Positions 1 through 7,933 are shown, numbered from the stretch's first letter. The stretch is DNA of 11,794 nt from Phascolarctobacterium sp. (GCA_019417125.1 DXVZ01000059.1:6741-18534); one strand, 5' to 3'. Made by a program: numbers and translations. The notes: generated by a model not told the origin, from the sequence alone.

Positions 1-12
1 AAGCCTAAAATA

Positions 13-20
13 GGGGGAAG
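13..20 (+). promoter_or_regulatory. Ribosome binding site of the lyase gene
   Basis: A GGGGGAAG tract ends four bases before the ATG at 25 and fixes that codon as the start. No promoter can be placed in the 24 bases available, so the operon may begin further upstream, outside the window. Confidence 0.7.
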
Positions 21-24
21 AGAC

Positions 25-888
25 ATGGAGCCGGGAGAGAAATTAAGAAAAAGACTGGCACAAAAAGAAATTTTGGTATTGCCCGGTGTGTACGACGCGC
101 TGACGGCGAAAATTGCCGTGGCGCAGGGTTTTGACGGCGTTGTAATGGGCGGCTATGCCGTGGCGGCGTCAAGGCTGGGCGAGCCGGACGTTGGTTACCT
201 ATCAATGACGGAAATGGCGGACGCTTTGCGCGTCATCGCCCGTGCGGTGGACGTGCCCGTCGTTGCCGATGGCGACACAGGCTACGGCAACGCATTGAGC
301 GCCAGGCGCACGCTGCGCGAATACGAACACGCAGGTGCGGCGGCGGTGCTGTTTGAGGACCAGGTGTGGCCCAAACGCTGCGGGCACATGGCTGGCAAGC
401 AGGTTGTAGATGCGGCTGAGCACGCTAAAAAAATCCGCGCGGCGGCAGACGCCAAACTGCGCGAATCGACGCTGCTTATTGCCCGCACGGACGCCAGGGC
501 GGTGTACGGGCTGGACGAAGCTATCGAGCGCGGCAAGCTGTATTTGGACAGCGGCGCGGAAGCACTGTTTATTGAAGCTCCGCAAAGCGCGCAGGAGCTG
601 GAGAAAATCGGCAAAAGCTTTCCGGATACCATCCTGATTGCCAACATGATTGAGGGCGGCAGGACGCCGGAGCTGACCGGCAAAGATTTGGAAAACCTTG
701 GTTTTGACATTGTATTTTGGCCCTGTACGGCGCTGTACACCATTACCAAAGCCTTTGGCGAGGTTTTGGCGGCGCTGCGGCGCGACGGCACGACGCTGAA
801 CTGTGATGATAAGATGCTGCATTTCAGCGAGTTTAACAGCTTTATCGGGCTTGATGAATACAATGAATTAGATAAAAAATATAAATAA
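25..888 (+). CDS. PEP mutase/isocitrate lyase superfamily C-C lyase (2-methylisocitrate or dimethylmalate lyase-like)
   Basis: A soluble 287-residue TIM-barrel enzyme of the isocitrate lyase/PEP mutase superfamily. Members cleave a C-C bond in a 2-hydroxy dicarboxylate or tricarboxylate, giving a 2-oxo acid plus a second carboxylate. Visible motifs are the Mg2+-binding D82-x-D84 in ADGDTGYG, E111-D112, the catalytic loop KRCGH with Cys119 (the lyase signature, absent from true phosphonomutases), R154 in ARTDA, and E184 in IEAP. The segment ANMIEGG (206-212) resembles the dimethylmalate lyase / 'carboxyvinyl-carboxyphosphonate phosphorylmutase' annotation group more than PrpB, where a TEFG-like sequence is usual. 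Length matches the family (about 285-300 residues). It is the first visible gene of an operon: DctP starts 18 bases after the stop, so the imported acid is probably the lyase substrate or a precursor of it. Family membership is firm; the exact substrate is inference. Confidence 0.88.
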   Translation: MEPGEKLRKRLAQKEILVLPGVYDALTAKIAVAQGFDGVVMGGYAVAASRLGEPDVGYLSMTEMADALRVIARAVDVPVVADGDTGYGNALSARRTLREYEHAGAAAVLFEDQVWPKRCGHMAGKQVVDAAEHAKKIRAAADAKLRESTLLIARTDARAVYGLDEAIERGKLYLDSGAEALFIEAPQSAQELEKIGKSFPDTILIANMIEGGRTPELTGKDLENLGFDIVFWPCTALYTITKAFGEVLAALRRDGTTLNCDDKMLHFSEFNSFIGLDEYNELDKKYK

Positions 889-906
889 GGGAAAGGAAGT
901 TTTATT

Positions 907-1926
907 ATGAAAATGTGGAAAAAATTTACGGCTGCGGCATTGGTTGCGGCACTGACGCTGGTTGCAGGCTGCGGCGGCAGCGGCGATGACAAAGCTGCCG
1001 GCGGCGCGGGCAAGGTTACTTTAAAAATGGCGACGGCGCTGCCCTCCAGCCATCCGCTGGTAAAGGCGATGGACAATTTTAAAAACAAGGTTGCCGAAAA
1101 ATCCAAAGGCAGCATTGAAGTTACCATTTATCCTGCCGGGCAGCTGTATAACGATAAAAACATGAACGACGCCGTTATCTCCGGCGGCGTAGATATGGGG
1201 CTGAACACCGTTGGGCGCTGGGCAAGCATTGTGCCTGCCATGGACGTGTTTGGCGTGCCGTTTTTGTTCCCCGATTACGAAGAGGTTGATAAAGCCGTCG
1301 ACAGCGGCCTGGGCGAAAAACTGGGCGGCGAACTGTTAAAGAAAGGCGTGCGCCCCTTAATTTGGGCAGATTATGGCTTTGTGCAGTTTGCCAACAACCT
1401 GCGCGAAGTTAGAACCCCTGAAGATTTTGCCGGGCTGAAAATCCGCGGTTACAGCAAATATTCTTCCGAAACTATTAAGGCTTTGGGCGCTTCCTCCGCA
1501 ACGATGGGCAGTAGCGAAGTTTACATGGCTATCCAGCGCGGCACTATCGACGGACAGACTTCCGGCACTACCGCTATGCGCGACCGCAAAATGTACGAAG
1601 TACATAAATACCTGACGATTACTAACCATGCTTCTCCGGAATTTTTGCTGACGATTAACGAAAAATCTTACGCTAAATTAAGCGATGAACAGAAAAAGAT
1701 TATCAACGAAGTTTCTAACGAAGTACGCGACGAAATCCGCGCCAACGCTAAAGCCGAAGACTTGCAGGCTTTGGAGGACCTGAAAAAGGCAGGCATGCAG
1801 GTTTACGTAGTGCCCGAAAATGAAATCGGCGCTTGGCAGGAAGCAACCAAAGGCGTATGGGATGCGTTTGTTAAAGAAAACGGCGCTTTGGGACAGGAAC
1901 TTATCGACATCTGCACCAAAGCTTAA
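907..1926 (+). CDS. dctP: TRAP transporter substrate-binding lipoprotein, DctP family
   Basis: Extracytoplasmic receptor of a tripartite ATP-independent periplasmic transporter. It captures an organic acid and delivers it to the DctQM membrane unit. The 339 residues open with a lipoprotein signal peptide: KK, a hydrophobic stretch at 8-20, then lipobox LVAGC with Cys22 lipidated, followed by a Gly/Ser-rich linker to about residue 35. The DctP fold follows: ATALPSSHP near 42-50, YPAGQLYND at 75-83, GVPFLFP at 116-122. The carboxylate-clamping arginine is R180 in LKIRG (Arg147 equivalent of SiaP), with the QRGTIDGQ signature at 210-217. A GGAAAGGAAG ribosome binding site lies just upstream of the ATG. 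A lipid anchor on a TRAP receptor is common in Bacillota. Binding of a carboxylate is expected from R180; which acid is unknown. Confidence 0.93.
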   Translation: MKMWKKFTAAALVAALTLVAGCGGSGDDKAAGGAGKVTLKMATALPSSHPLVKAMDNFKNKVAEKSKGSIEVTIYPAGQLYNDKNMNDAVISGGVDMGLNTVGRWASIVPAMDVFGVPFLFPDYEEVDKAVDSGLGEKLGGELLKKGVRPLIWADYGFVQFANNLREVRTPEDFAGLKIRGYSKYSSETIKALGASSATMGSSEVYMAIQRGTIDGQTSGTTAMRDRKMYEVHKYLTITNHASPEFLLTINEKSYAKLSDEQKKIINEVSNEVRDEIRANAKAEDLQALEDLKKAGMQVYVVPENEIGAWQEATKGVWDAFVKENGALGQELIDICTKA

Positions 1927-1958
1927 AGTTTAACTTTTAAGGGAATGAGAGTGTTAGT

Positions 1959-2483
1959 GTGAAAGGTTTTATCTGTGTTTATGACAAAGTAGTGGCGGCG
2001 CTGACGAAAATTGCCGGCGTTATTGCCGGCGCGCTGATTATGCTGACCGGTTTTATGATAGTTTACGAAATCGTCGCCCGCAATATTTTCGATTCGCCGA
2101 CGGAGTGGGTTATGGAAATTTCCACCTACTGCATCATTATTGCAGGTTTTCTCGGCATGGGCGTTGCTTACGCGGGCAAAAAGCATATCCACGTCGATAT
2201 TATCCTCGTGCATTTATCCGCTAAAACGCGCTGCTATATCGAGGTGCTTACTTCCATTGCCGGTATTTTTTTCAGTTACCTGTTTACGGTTGAGGCGTGG
2301 AAAATGATGGCGCTGTCTATCGAACTGAACAACTGCGCGCCGACGACGTTAAGCACGCCGCTGTGGATTCCGCAATCTGCGCTGCCGGTGGGCATGTTTA
2401 TACTGCTGCTGCAAATTATTGGCACGCTGCTGCACGATATTGAAAAGATTAAAGATAATAATTTTGAAGGGGAGGTAAAATAA
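1959..2483 (+). CDS. dctQ: TRAP transporter small membrane subunit, DctQ family
   Basis: The small integral-membrane subunit of the TRAP transporter, joining DctM for Na+-coupled uptake. The 174 residues hold four predicted membrane segments, near 15-40, 55-72, 93-115 and 138-158. Family landmarks include R41 and W50 in the first loop, H76-x-x-V-D80 after the second helix, and P143-G145-M146 at the start of the fourth. The start is a GTG; upstream purine runs (AGGGA, GAGAG) are weak and imperfectly spaced, which may keep its translation below that of its neighbours. The next gene begins one base after its stop, indicating translational coupling to DctM. Length and topology are normal for DctQ. 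Confidence 0.9.
   Translation: MKGFICVYDKVVAALTKIAGVIAGALIMLTGFMIVYEIVARNIFDSPTEWVMEISTYCIIIAGFLGMGVAYAGKKHIHVDIILVHLSAKTRCYIEVLTSIAGIFFSYLFTVEAWKMMALSIELNNCAPTTLSTPLWIPQSALPVGMFILLLQIIGTLLHDIEKIKDNNFEGEVK
2467..2476 (+). promoter_or_regulatory. Strong ribosome binding site of dctM inside the dctQ end
   Basis: AAGGGGAGGT lies within the last codons of dctQ, eight bases before the dctM ATG. It is nearly full-length anti-16S complementarity and contrasts with the weak site and GTG start of dctQ. Confidence 0.75.
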
Positions 2484-2484
2484 T

Positions 2485-3762
2485 ATGCTGGCAATGTTTA
2501 CTGTTCTCCTTCTGGTGCTGCTGTTTTCCGGGCTGCCGGTTGCGTTTGCACTGGGGCTGTCGGGCGTAGTAGGCATGATTTTGTTCCTCGGCGGCGAGGG
2601 CGCGCTGGCGCAGCTGCCGATTATCGGCTATAAATCGCTGGACGATTTTGTTTTAACGGCGGTGCCGATGTATATTTTAATGAGCCAGATTCTTTTAACC
2701 GGCAAAGTCGGCAACGATTTGTTTGAACTTGCCAATAAATGGCTGCGCCATCTGCCGGGCGGTTTGGGCGTGGCGACGGTTATTGCCTGCGCTATTTTCG
2801 CGGCGATTACGGGTTCTTCCGTAGCCTGCGCAGTAACCATTGGTTCCATCGCCATTCCGGAAATGCTCTCGCGCGGTTACAGCCGCCATTTGGTGCTGGG
2901 CACGGTGGCAGCCGGCGGTACGCTGGGCATTTTAATCCCGCCTTCCATACCGATGATTTTGTACGGCGCTATTACCGATGAATCTATCGGCAAGCTGTTT
3001 ATGTCGGGCGTTGTGCCGGGCGTTGTGTTAACGCTGATGTTTATTAGCATTGTAGTGTACAGTTCGCGTAACCTGCCGATGCAGGAAGCAGCCAGCTGGG
3101 ATGAACGCATATCGGCGCTGAAAAAATCTTTTTGGGGTCTTTTGCTGCCTATCATCGTTGTCGGCGGCATTTACACCGGCGCGTTTACGCCGACCGAAGC
3201 TGCCGGCGTGGGTACGGTTTACAGCCTGTTTATTACCTTTTTTGTATACCGTACCTTAACGCTGAAGGACCTGCCGGAAATTTTAAACGATACCATTAAA
3301 ACCAGCTGCATGATTTTCGCTATTATGATTGGCGCCAGCCTGTTTGGTTTTGTGCTGACAATACTGAATGCGCCGCAGGCGCTGACGGAATACGTTGCCG
3401 GGCTTGATATGGGACGCTGGGTTGTGTTTGTGGCTATCAACATTTTGCTGCTGTTCCTCGGCTGCATTTTGGAATCTATTTCCATCATCTTTATTACGCT
3501 GCCGATTTTGTTCCCGCTGATTATGCGCATGGGCTTCGACCCCATCTGGTTCAACGTAGTAATGCTGCTGAACCTGGAGCTGGCACTGATTACGCCGCCT
3601 GTCGGCATGAACCTGTTTGTTTTGCAGGGCATCAGCCCCGACAGCCGCATGACGGACATCATCAAAGGCGTTGTGCCGTTTGGGCTTGCTATGGCGCTGG
3701 AGATTTTAATTCTCTGCTTCTTCCCGGAAATTGCTACCTGGCTGCCGAGCGTGCTTAAATAA
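2485..3762 (+). CDS. dctM: TRAP transporter large permease, DctM family
   Basis: The large membrane subunit that carries substrate across the inner membrane, driven by an ion gradient (usually Na+). The protein has 425 residues and about eleven to twelve hydrophobic helices, the standard DctM length. Diagnostic segments are GLPVAFALG (16-24), TGSSVACAVTIGSIAIPEM at 109-127 (first half of the inverted structural repeat), IPPSIPMILYG (151-161), and TPTEAAGVG (235-243), with the matching second-repeat segment LITPPVGMNLFVLQG at 368-382. These helical-hairpin motifs line the substrate and sodium sites in the family. It is the last gene of the operon, followed after about 12 bases by a rho-independent terminator. 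Together with dctP and dctQ it makes a complete, apparently functional system. Confidence 0.95.
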   Translation: MLAMFTVLLLVLLFSGLPVAFALGLSGVVGMILFLGGEGALAQLPIIGYKSLDDFVLTAVPMYILMSQILLTGKVGNDLFELANKWLRHLPGGLGVATVIACAIFAAITGSSVACAVTIGSIAIPEMLSRGYSRHLVLGTVAAGGTLGILIPPSIPMILYGAITDESIGKLFMSGVVPGVVLTLMFISIVVYSSRNLPMQEAASWDERISALKKSFWGLLLPIIVVGGIYTGAFTPTEAAGVGTVYSLFITFFVYRTLTLKDLPEILNDTIKTSCMIFAIMIGASLFGFVLTILNAPQALTEYVAGLDMGRWVVFVAINILLLFLGCILESISIIFITLPILFPLIMRMGFDPIWFNVVMLLNLELALITPPVGMNLFVLQGISPDSRMTDIIKGVVPFGLAMALEILILCFFPEIATWLPSVLK

Positions 3763-3774
3763 CCATTTAAAAAT

Positions 3775-3811
3775 AAAAACGGGCAGGATTTTATATCCTG
3801 TCCGTTTTTTA
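3775..3811. terminator. Bidirectional rho-independent terminator between converging genes
   Basis: CGGGCAGGAT (3780-3789) pairs with ATCCTGTCCG (3795-3804) through ten pairs, one of them G-U, around a five-base loop. An A5 tract precedes it and T6 follows, so it can end both the dctPQM operon (+) and the minus-strand gene at 3828-4619. Confidence 0.9.
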
Positions 3812-3827
3812 GTGCCCGTATTAAAAC

Positions 3828-4619
3828 TTATTTAAACAAAAAGCCTGCGCTCATATCAAGGTAGTTGGCTCCATCATAGTTAGGGAATGCTGCCTGCATG
3901 GCGGCTTTAAATTCGTCAGCTGTTTTACTGCTTGCCAAAATTTCTTTGGTTTTGGTAAGGTAGCTTATTTTTTCGGCAACGGCGTCCTGCCCTTCCGGCC
4001 CGCCGTGCGAGGTTAAAATCATTTCGTAACCGGCTGCCTGGTATTCTTTAAGCGTTTGCAGAAAAGCGCCGATGTGTTCCGCACTTGTTAAAATGGAGTG
4101 AGTGGTTTTGCCCAGCATGTGCGTGTAAATAACGTTCATGGCGGGGATAGCAAGGTCGTAGCTTTCGCCGCGGTCAATAACTTCAAAATTAACGCCGCCC
4201 ACAGTTACTTTGCCGCTGACAATGGTATCAATCTGCGCCGTGTCCTCGCCGCCGTGGAAATCTGCCCCGAAGGCTTTAAACAAGCCCTGCGTGGTAGCGC
4301 CAGTGCTGCCGCCGGTGATGGATTTTTGCGCGCCTGCCGTGCCGTAAACTTTTAAGCCTTTAATGTAGCTGGCGCCTGCCGGGTGGCACACAATAAAGAT
4401 GCTGTCCATCGGTTTGCCAAGCGATTTAACGTAGGCTTGCCAGGTTTCCAGCCCGGCGGTAAAGGCAGGCAGTTCAATGCCAACAAGGGCGTCTTTGCTT
4501 TCTACAATGTAGGCAACGTCTGCCAGCGCGTCGCCGGTAAAATAAGCGTGCAGTTTCACATCGCCGTAATTATAAACATCAACGCTGCCGTTAGTTAAAG
4601 TTAAAGTTTCTTTTTTCAT
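3828..4619 (-). CDS. Metallo-beta-lactamase-fold protein with degenerate metal site
   Basis: A 263-residue cytoplasmic protein with no signal peptide. Its overall pattern matches the metallo-beta-lactamase superfamily: an N-terminal strand-rich segment ending VAYIVESKDALVGIELPAF, the position where HxHxDH normally lies at 78-84, and a late LTSHGGP (203-208) like the usual last-histidine motif. The core motif reads CHPAGAS, so only the first histidine (H79) remains and the second histidine, aspartate and third histidine are replaced by Ala81, Ala83 and Ser84. The Asp of the GD motif is also missing (YTHMLGKTTH at 165-174). Hydrolysis with the normal di-metal centre is therefore unlikely; binding, sensing or one-metal chemistry remain possible. 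A GGAGGT site seven bases before the ATG fixes the start. It is divergent from an HxlR regulator, the usual arrangement for a regulated target. Fold call moderate; function unknown. Confidence 0.7.
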   Translation of the reverse strand: MKKETLTLTNGSVDVYNYGDVKLHAYFTGDALADVAYIVESKDALVGIELPAFTAGLETWQAYVKSLGKPMDSIFIVCHPAGASYIKGLKVYGTAGAQKSITGGSTGATTQGLFKAFGADFHGGEDTAQIDTIVSGKVTVGGVNFEVIDRGESYDLAIPAMNVIYTHMLGKTTHSILTSAEHIGAFLQTLKEYQAAGYEMILTSHGGPEGQDAVAEKISYLTKTKEILASSKTADEFKAAMQAAFPNYDGANYLDMSAGFLFK

Positions 4620-4677
4620 AATTAAAACCTCCGTTACGGTAATTTTTGTAATTTGCGTATTGCTTTTTACAATTATG

Positions 4678-4706
4678 ATTATAAAAGGTTATATTCATAC
4701 AAACAA
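4678..4706 (-). promoter_or_regulatory. Candidate promoter of the MBL-fold gene
   Basis: On the minus strand a perfect -10 TATAAT (4683-4678) lies 17 bases downstream of TTGTTT (4706-4701). Transcription would start near 4671, about 50 bases before the coding region. Confidence 0.6.
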
Positions 4707-4727
4707 GTACGCACAAATCTATTACTT

Positions 4728-4745
4728 AGTCACCTTTTGGTAACT
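4728..4745. promoter_or_regulatory. Candidate operator palindrome for the HxlR regulator
   Basis: AGTCACC and GGTAACT flank TTTT to make an 18-base imperfect palindrome (six of seven positions symmetric). It sits three bases upstream of the regulator's own -35 box and about 22 bases upstream of the divergent -35, well placed for one dimer to influence both genes. That the HxlR protein binds it is inference. Confidence 0.45.
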
Positions 4746-4748
4746 GCG

Positions 4749-4777
4749 TTGCGTATTTTACCGCAGCGGGCTATAAT
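4749..4777 (+). promoter_or_regulatory. Promoter of the HxlR regulator gene
   Basis: TTGCGT (4749-4754) and a perfect TATAAT (4772-4777) are separated by 17 bases. The expected start is near 4784, giving a leader of about 37 bases that includes the ribosome binding site GGAGGGTGAT at 4807-4816. Confidence 0.75.
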
Positions 4778-4820
4778 TATGGTGTAACATTGTAATTGAT
4801 ACTATCGGAGGGTGATATAA

Positions 4821-5153
4821 ATGCTGACGAAAGAAGAAATGCCTGCCTGCCCCGTTGCTACCACCGTTGCCCTTATTGGCAGCAAGTGGAAGCTTTTGAT
4901 AATGCGCAACCTGCAAATGCGCACCTGGCGTTTTAACGAGCTGAAAAAAGATTTGGAGGGCATCAGCCAAAAGGTGCTGACGGACAGCCTGCGCTCGATG
5001 GAAAAGGACGGCATTGTGGTGCGCACCGTTTATGCGGAAGTGCCGCCGCGCGTGGAATATTCGCTGAGCGAGCTGGGCAAATCCATGCACCCCATTATCG
5101 ACGCTATGGCGGATTGGGGCAGGGCCTACCAGCAAATGGTTAATAAAAGTTAA
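4821..5153 (+). CDS. HxlR-family winged-helix transcriptional regulator
   Basis: A 110-residue one-domain DNA-binding protein of the HxlR (DUF24) family. The hallmark N-terminus has Cys10-Pro11, followed by IGSKWKLLIMRNL (helix entering the wing-helix fold), RFNELKKDLEGISQKVLTDSLRSME (recognition helix region) and the wing PRVEYSLSELGKS. Family members act as dimers. Several, such as Bacillus subtilis YodB and HypR, sense quinones, aldehydes or disulfide stress through the cysteine equivalent to Cys10, so a thiol-redox signal is plausible here but not shown. It faces away from the MBL-fold gene across a 200-base region holding both promoters and a palindrome, suggesting that it controls that gene and itself. 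Length is normal. Confidence 0.92.
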   Translation: MLTKEEMPACPVATTVALIGSKWKLLIMRNLQMRTWRFNELKKDLEGISQKVLTDSLRSMEKDGIVVRTVYAEVPPRVEYSLSELGKSMHPIIDAMADWGRAYQQMVNKS

Positions 5154-5165
5154 AAACGTGCAAAT

Positions 5166-5197
5166 AAAAACAGCGCTGCGTTTGCAGTGCTGTTTTT
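5166..5197. terminator. Rho-independent terminator of the HxlR gene (bidirectional)
   Basis: CAGCGCTGC (5171-5179) pairs with GCAGTGCTG (5184-5192) around GTTT, with one G-U, extended by A5 and T5 tracts. It begins 12 bases after the regulator's stop codon. Confidence 0.88.
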
Positions 5198-5206
5198 GCA
5201 TAATAA

Positions 5207-5234
5207 AAGCGGTATGGCGCCTGCCATACCGCTT
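5207..5234 (-). terminator. Rho-independent terminator of the P-type ATPase gene
   Basis: A perfect 12-base stem, AAGCGGTATGGC with GCCATACCGCTT, has a four-base loop. On the minus strand it is followed by TTATTATG. It lies 19 bases past the ATPase stop codon and back-to-back with the HxlR terminator. Confidence 0.8.
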
Positions 5235-5253
5235 AATTTGTAAGTATCAGCTT

Positions 5254-7932
5254 TTATGCCTGATGACGCATTTTGCGCTGAATGTATTTTACGATTTCTA
5301 CGATAGGAATTACCGAGAAAGCCATGCCCATTGCGATGAAGTATTCTTCAAAGGAGATATGCTGGAATTTGAACATATCGGAAATAACAGGCATGTAAAC
5401 GATACCGGTACTCAAAATCAGCGAGAAAATCATAGAGCCGTACAGATACGGGTTGTGGCCCTGTGCGCTGAAGATTGACTGATGCTGGGAGCGCATGTTG
5501 AAGGAATGGAAGATTTCTGCCATTGCCAGGGTGATGAACGCCATGGTCATGCCGTCAAGGCTGTCAACAATTTCCCAGCGCCCAGATTCAACATAGTGGC
5601 CTACAAAGTAGGATACCAGCGTTACGCCTGCCAGCATAATGCCCTGGTATGCGCAGTCGAAGCCCATGCCGCCGGCGAAGATGCCTTCGTTGGAAGAACG
5701 CGGTTTGCGTTTCATAATATCGGCTTCGCCTTTTTCCATGCCCAGTGCCAGTGCCGGGAAAGCGTCGGTGATAAGGTTAATCCATAGCAGGTGAATCGGC
5801 AGCAGGATGGTAAAGCCCATCATGGTCGATACGAAAATACTGATAACTTCCGACAGGTTGGAGGAAAGCAGGAACTGAATGGATTTACGGATGTTGTCGT
5901 AAATGCGGCGGCCTTCTTCAACAGCGGCAACGATGGTTGCGAAGTTGTCGTCGGCAAGTACCATATCGGCAACGTTTTTGGTAACGTCGGTGCCGGTAAT
6001 GCCCATGCCGATACCGATATCGGCGTTTTTAATGGACGGTGCGTCGTTAACGCCGTCGCCGGTCATAGCGGTTACTTTGCCGCGTGCCTGCCAAGCTTTT
6101 ACAATGCGTACCTTGTGTTCAGGCTGTACGCGCGCATATACGGAGTATTTTTCAACGGCTCCGCCGTTAAATTCTTCGTCGCTGATTTCGTTAAGCTGTG
6201 CGCCGGTGATAGCCTGCGAAGCGTCTTGAACGATGCCGAGCTGTTTAGCAATGGCAACAGCGGTGTCAATATGGTCGCCGGTAATCATAACCGGGCGGAT
6301 GCCGGCGCTGTGGCATTCTTTAATAGCGTCTACAACTTCGGGGCGTACCGGGTCAATCATGCCGGTAATTCCGACGAAGATAAGGTCATGCTCCAGTGCT
6401 TCCGGGCTGAAGTCCGTAGGTGGTTTTTCATATTCGCGTTTAGCGCAGGCAAGTACGCGCAGCGCGTTGTTTGCCATACGGCGGATATGGCTTTGGATAA
6501 GTTCGCGTTTATCGTCCGTTAACGGTTTAATAACGCTGTTTTCGTCAAGGTAATGCGTGCAAAGCTTCAATACTTCGCCCGGGGCGCCTTTGGTAAACTG
6601 AACGTAATCGCATACGCCCGGGAGCTTTAAGTATTCTTTGTTCAGGCGTTCGTGAACCGTACTCATCATCTTTCTTACGGAATCGAACGGAGCTTCGCCG
6701 ATACGCGGATATTCGGGAACGAGTTTGTTTTTCGGGTTGCCTACGGTGTAGGAGTAGGTAACAAGAGCTGCTTCGGTCGGTTCGCCGGTTACATGGCCTT
6801 CGTCGTCAATTTCGGCGTCGCAGCAAAGGCTCATGGCTTTAGCCAGGTACGGACGGTCTTTGGTGAAGTGGAAATGGTCAACAACCGTCATTTTGTTCTG
6901 GGTTAAAGTACCGGTTTTATCGGAGCAGATAATTTCCGTGCAGCCGAGGGTTTCAACTGCCGTCAGCTTACGGATAACCGCGTGGCGTTTAGACATTTTG
7001 GTAACGCCGATGGAAAGCACGATGGTAACAACGGCTGCCAGGCCTTCAGGAATAGCTGCAACGGCAAGGCTTACCGCAACCATGAAGGAATCCTGTACAA
7101 GGCGGGTGTCAATAGCGTCGGCGCGCCATACGCTGAATGCAAAGATAAATGCGCAGATGCCCAGTACCATGTAGGTAAGGATTTTACTGAGCTGGCTGAG
7201 TTTTTTCTGTAACGGGGTTTCGCCCTCGCTGGCTTCGGTAATCGCGGTTGCGATTTTGCCCATTTCGGTGTCCATGCCGGTGCCGATTACAACGGCTTTG
7301 CCGCGGCCATATACAACGGCGGTGCCGTTATACAGCATGTTTTTGCGGTCGCCAAGCGGCACGTCTTTCTGGTCGCCAAGGGTAAGGGTATCAACCTTTT
7401 TGTTAACAGGTACGGATTCGCCGGTGAGGGCTGCTTCTTCAACCTTCAGGCTGGCGCATTCGATAATACGGGAATCGGCAGGCACAGCGTCGCCTGCTTC
7501 AAGGGCGATAACGTCGCCCGGAACGAGGTCCTCGCTTTTAACGGTAACGAGGTTGCCGTCGCGGTAAACTTTAGAAGTCGCCGCGGACATTTCCTTCAAA
7601 GCTTCGATAGCCTTTTCAGCTTTGCTTTCCTGGATAACGCCGAGCACCGAGTTTAAAATAACAACGAACATGATGATAAAGACGTCGACCGGGGATTCAC
7701 CGGACAGATAGTTGGTGATGCCGGAAACAACTGCCGCTACCATCAGGATAATCAGCATCGGATCAGACAACTGCGCTAAAAAGCGTTGAAAGAGGGAAAT
7801 TTTCTTTCCTTCGGCAAGTTTGTTTTTGCCGTACTTTTGCAGTCTTGCTTCGGCCTCCTGTGCTGAAAGACCGTGTGGGTCTGAAGAAACTTCTTTAAAA
7901 GTGTTTTCCACAGATTCCAGATAGAATTTCAT
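5254..7932 (-). CDS. P-type cation ATPase, Ca2+ (P2A/P2B) class; candidate Mn2+/Ca2+ exporter
   Basis: An 892-residue membrane pump that expels a divalent cation at the cost of ATP. All engine motifs are present: TGES 170-173 (actuator), phosphorylated D338 in SDKTGTLTQ, KGA 448-450 (nucleotide binding), TGD 551-553, and TGDGVNDAP 624-632. Cation-site residues by SERCA alignment are E296 in the M4 PEGL (E309), N692 and E695 in M5 (N768, E771), and N719, T722, D723 in M6 (N796, T799, D800). The M8 residue matching E908 appears to be A803, so site II is intact and site I is probably weakened. The Pmr1 glutamine that favours Mn2+ (Q783) aligns with L728. The start is the ATG at 7932, eight bases after AAGGGAGG; a nearer ATG at 7936 is out of frame. 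Its leader carries a yybP-ykoY riboswitch, and the divergent gene is a UPF0016 exporter with the same riboswitch class. Both point to Mn2+ efflux or mixed Ca2+/Mn2+ transport; sequence alone does not settle the ion. Confidence 0.95.
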   Translation of the reverse strand: MKFYLESVENTFKEVSSDPHGLSAQEAEARLQKYGKNKLAEGKKISLFQRFLAQLSDPMLIILMVAAVVSGITNYLSGESPVDVFIIMFVVILNSVLGVIQESKAEKAIEALKEMSAATSKVYRDGNLVTVKSEDLVPGDVIALEAGDAVPADSRIIECASLKVEEAALTGESVPVNKKVDTLTLGDQKDVPLGDRKNMLYNGTAVVYGRGKAVVIGTGMDTEMGKIATAITEASEGETPLQKKLSQLSKILTYMVLGICAFIFAFSVWRADAIDTRLVQDSFMVAVSLAVAAIPEGLAAVVTIVLSIGVTKMSKRHAVIRKLTAVETLGCTEIICSDKTGTLTQNKMTVVDHFHFTKDRPYLAKAMSLCCDAEIDDEGHVTGEPTEAALVTYSYTVGNPKNKLVPEYPRIGEAPFDSVRKMMSTVHERLNKEYLKLPGVCDYVQFTKGAPGEVLKLCTHYLDENSVIKPLTDDKRELIQSHIRRMANNALRVLACAKREYEKPPTDFSPEALEHDLIFVGITGMIDPVRPEVVDAIKECHSAGIRPVMITGDHIDTAVAIAKQLGIVQDASQAITGAQLNEISDEEFNGGAVEKYSVYARVQPEHKVRIVKAWQARGKVTAMTGDGVNDAPSIKNADIGIGMGITGTDVTKNVADMVLADDNFATIVAAVEEGRRIYDNIRKSIQFLLSSNLSEVISIFVSTMMGFTILLPIHLLWINLITDAFPALALGMEKGEADIMKRKPRSSNEGIFAGGMGFDCAYQGIMLAGVTLVSYFVGHYVESGRWEIVDSLDGMTMAFITLAMAEIFHSFNMRSQHQSIFSAQGHNPYLYGSMIFSLILSTGIVYMPVISDMFKFQHISFEEYFIAMGMAFSVIPIVEIVKYIQRKMRHQA

Positions 7933-7933
7933 T

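Noticed and set aside
282..1127. Long minus-strand reading frame (281 codons) over the lyase and dctP
   Set aside because: It is antisense to two well-supported genes, crosses their boundary, has low-complexity Ser/Ala-rich content and no recognisable domain; a shadow of GC-biased codons.
5171..5234. Regulatory RNA between the HxlR and ATPase genes
   Set aside because: The two hairpins are simple back-to-back terminators for converging genes and explain all visible structure.
5791..6522. Plus-strand reading frame of 243 codons inside the ATPase gene
   Set aside because: Antisense shadow of a full-length P-type ATPase with every catalytic motif; no ribosome site or family features.
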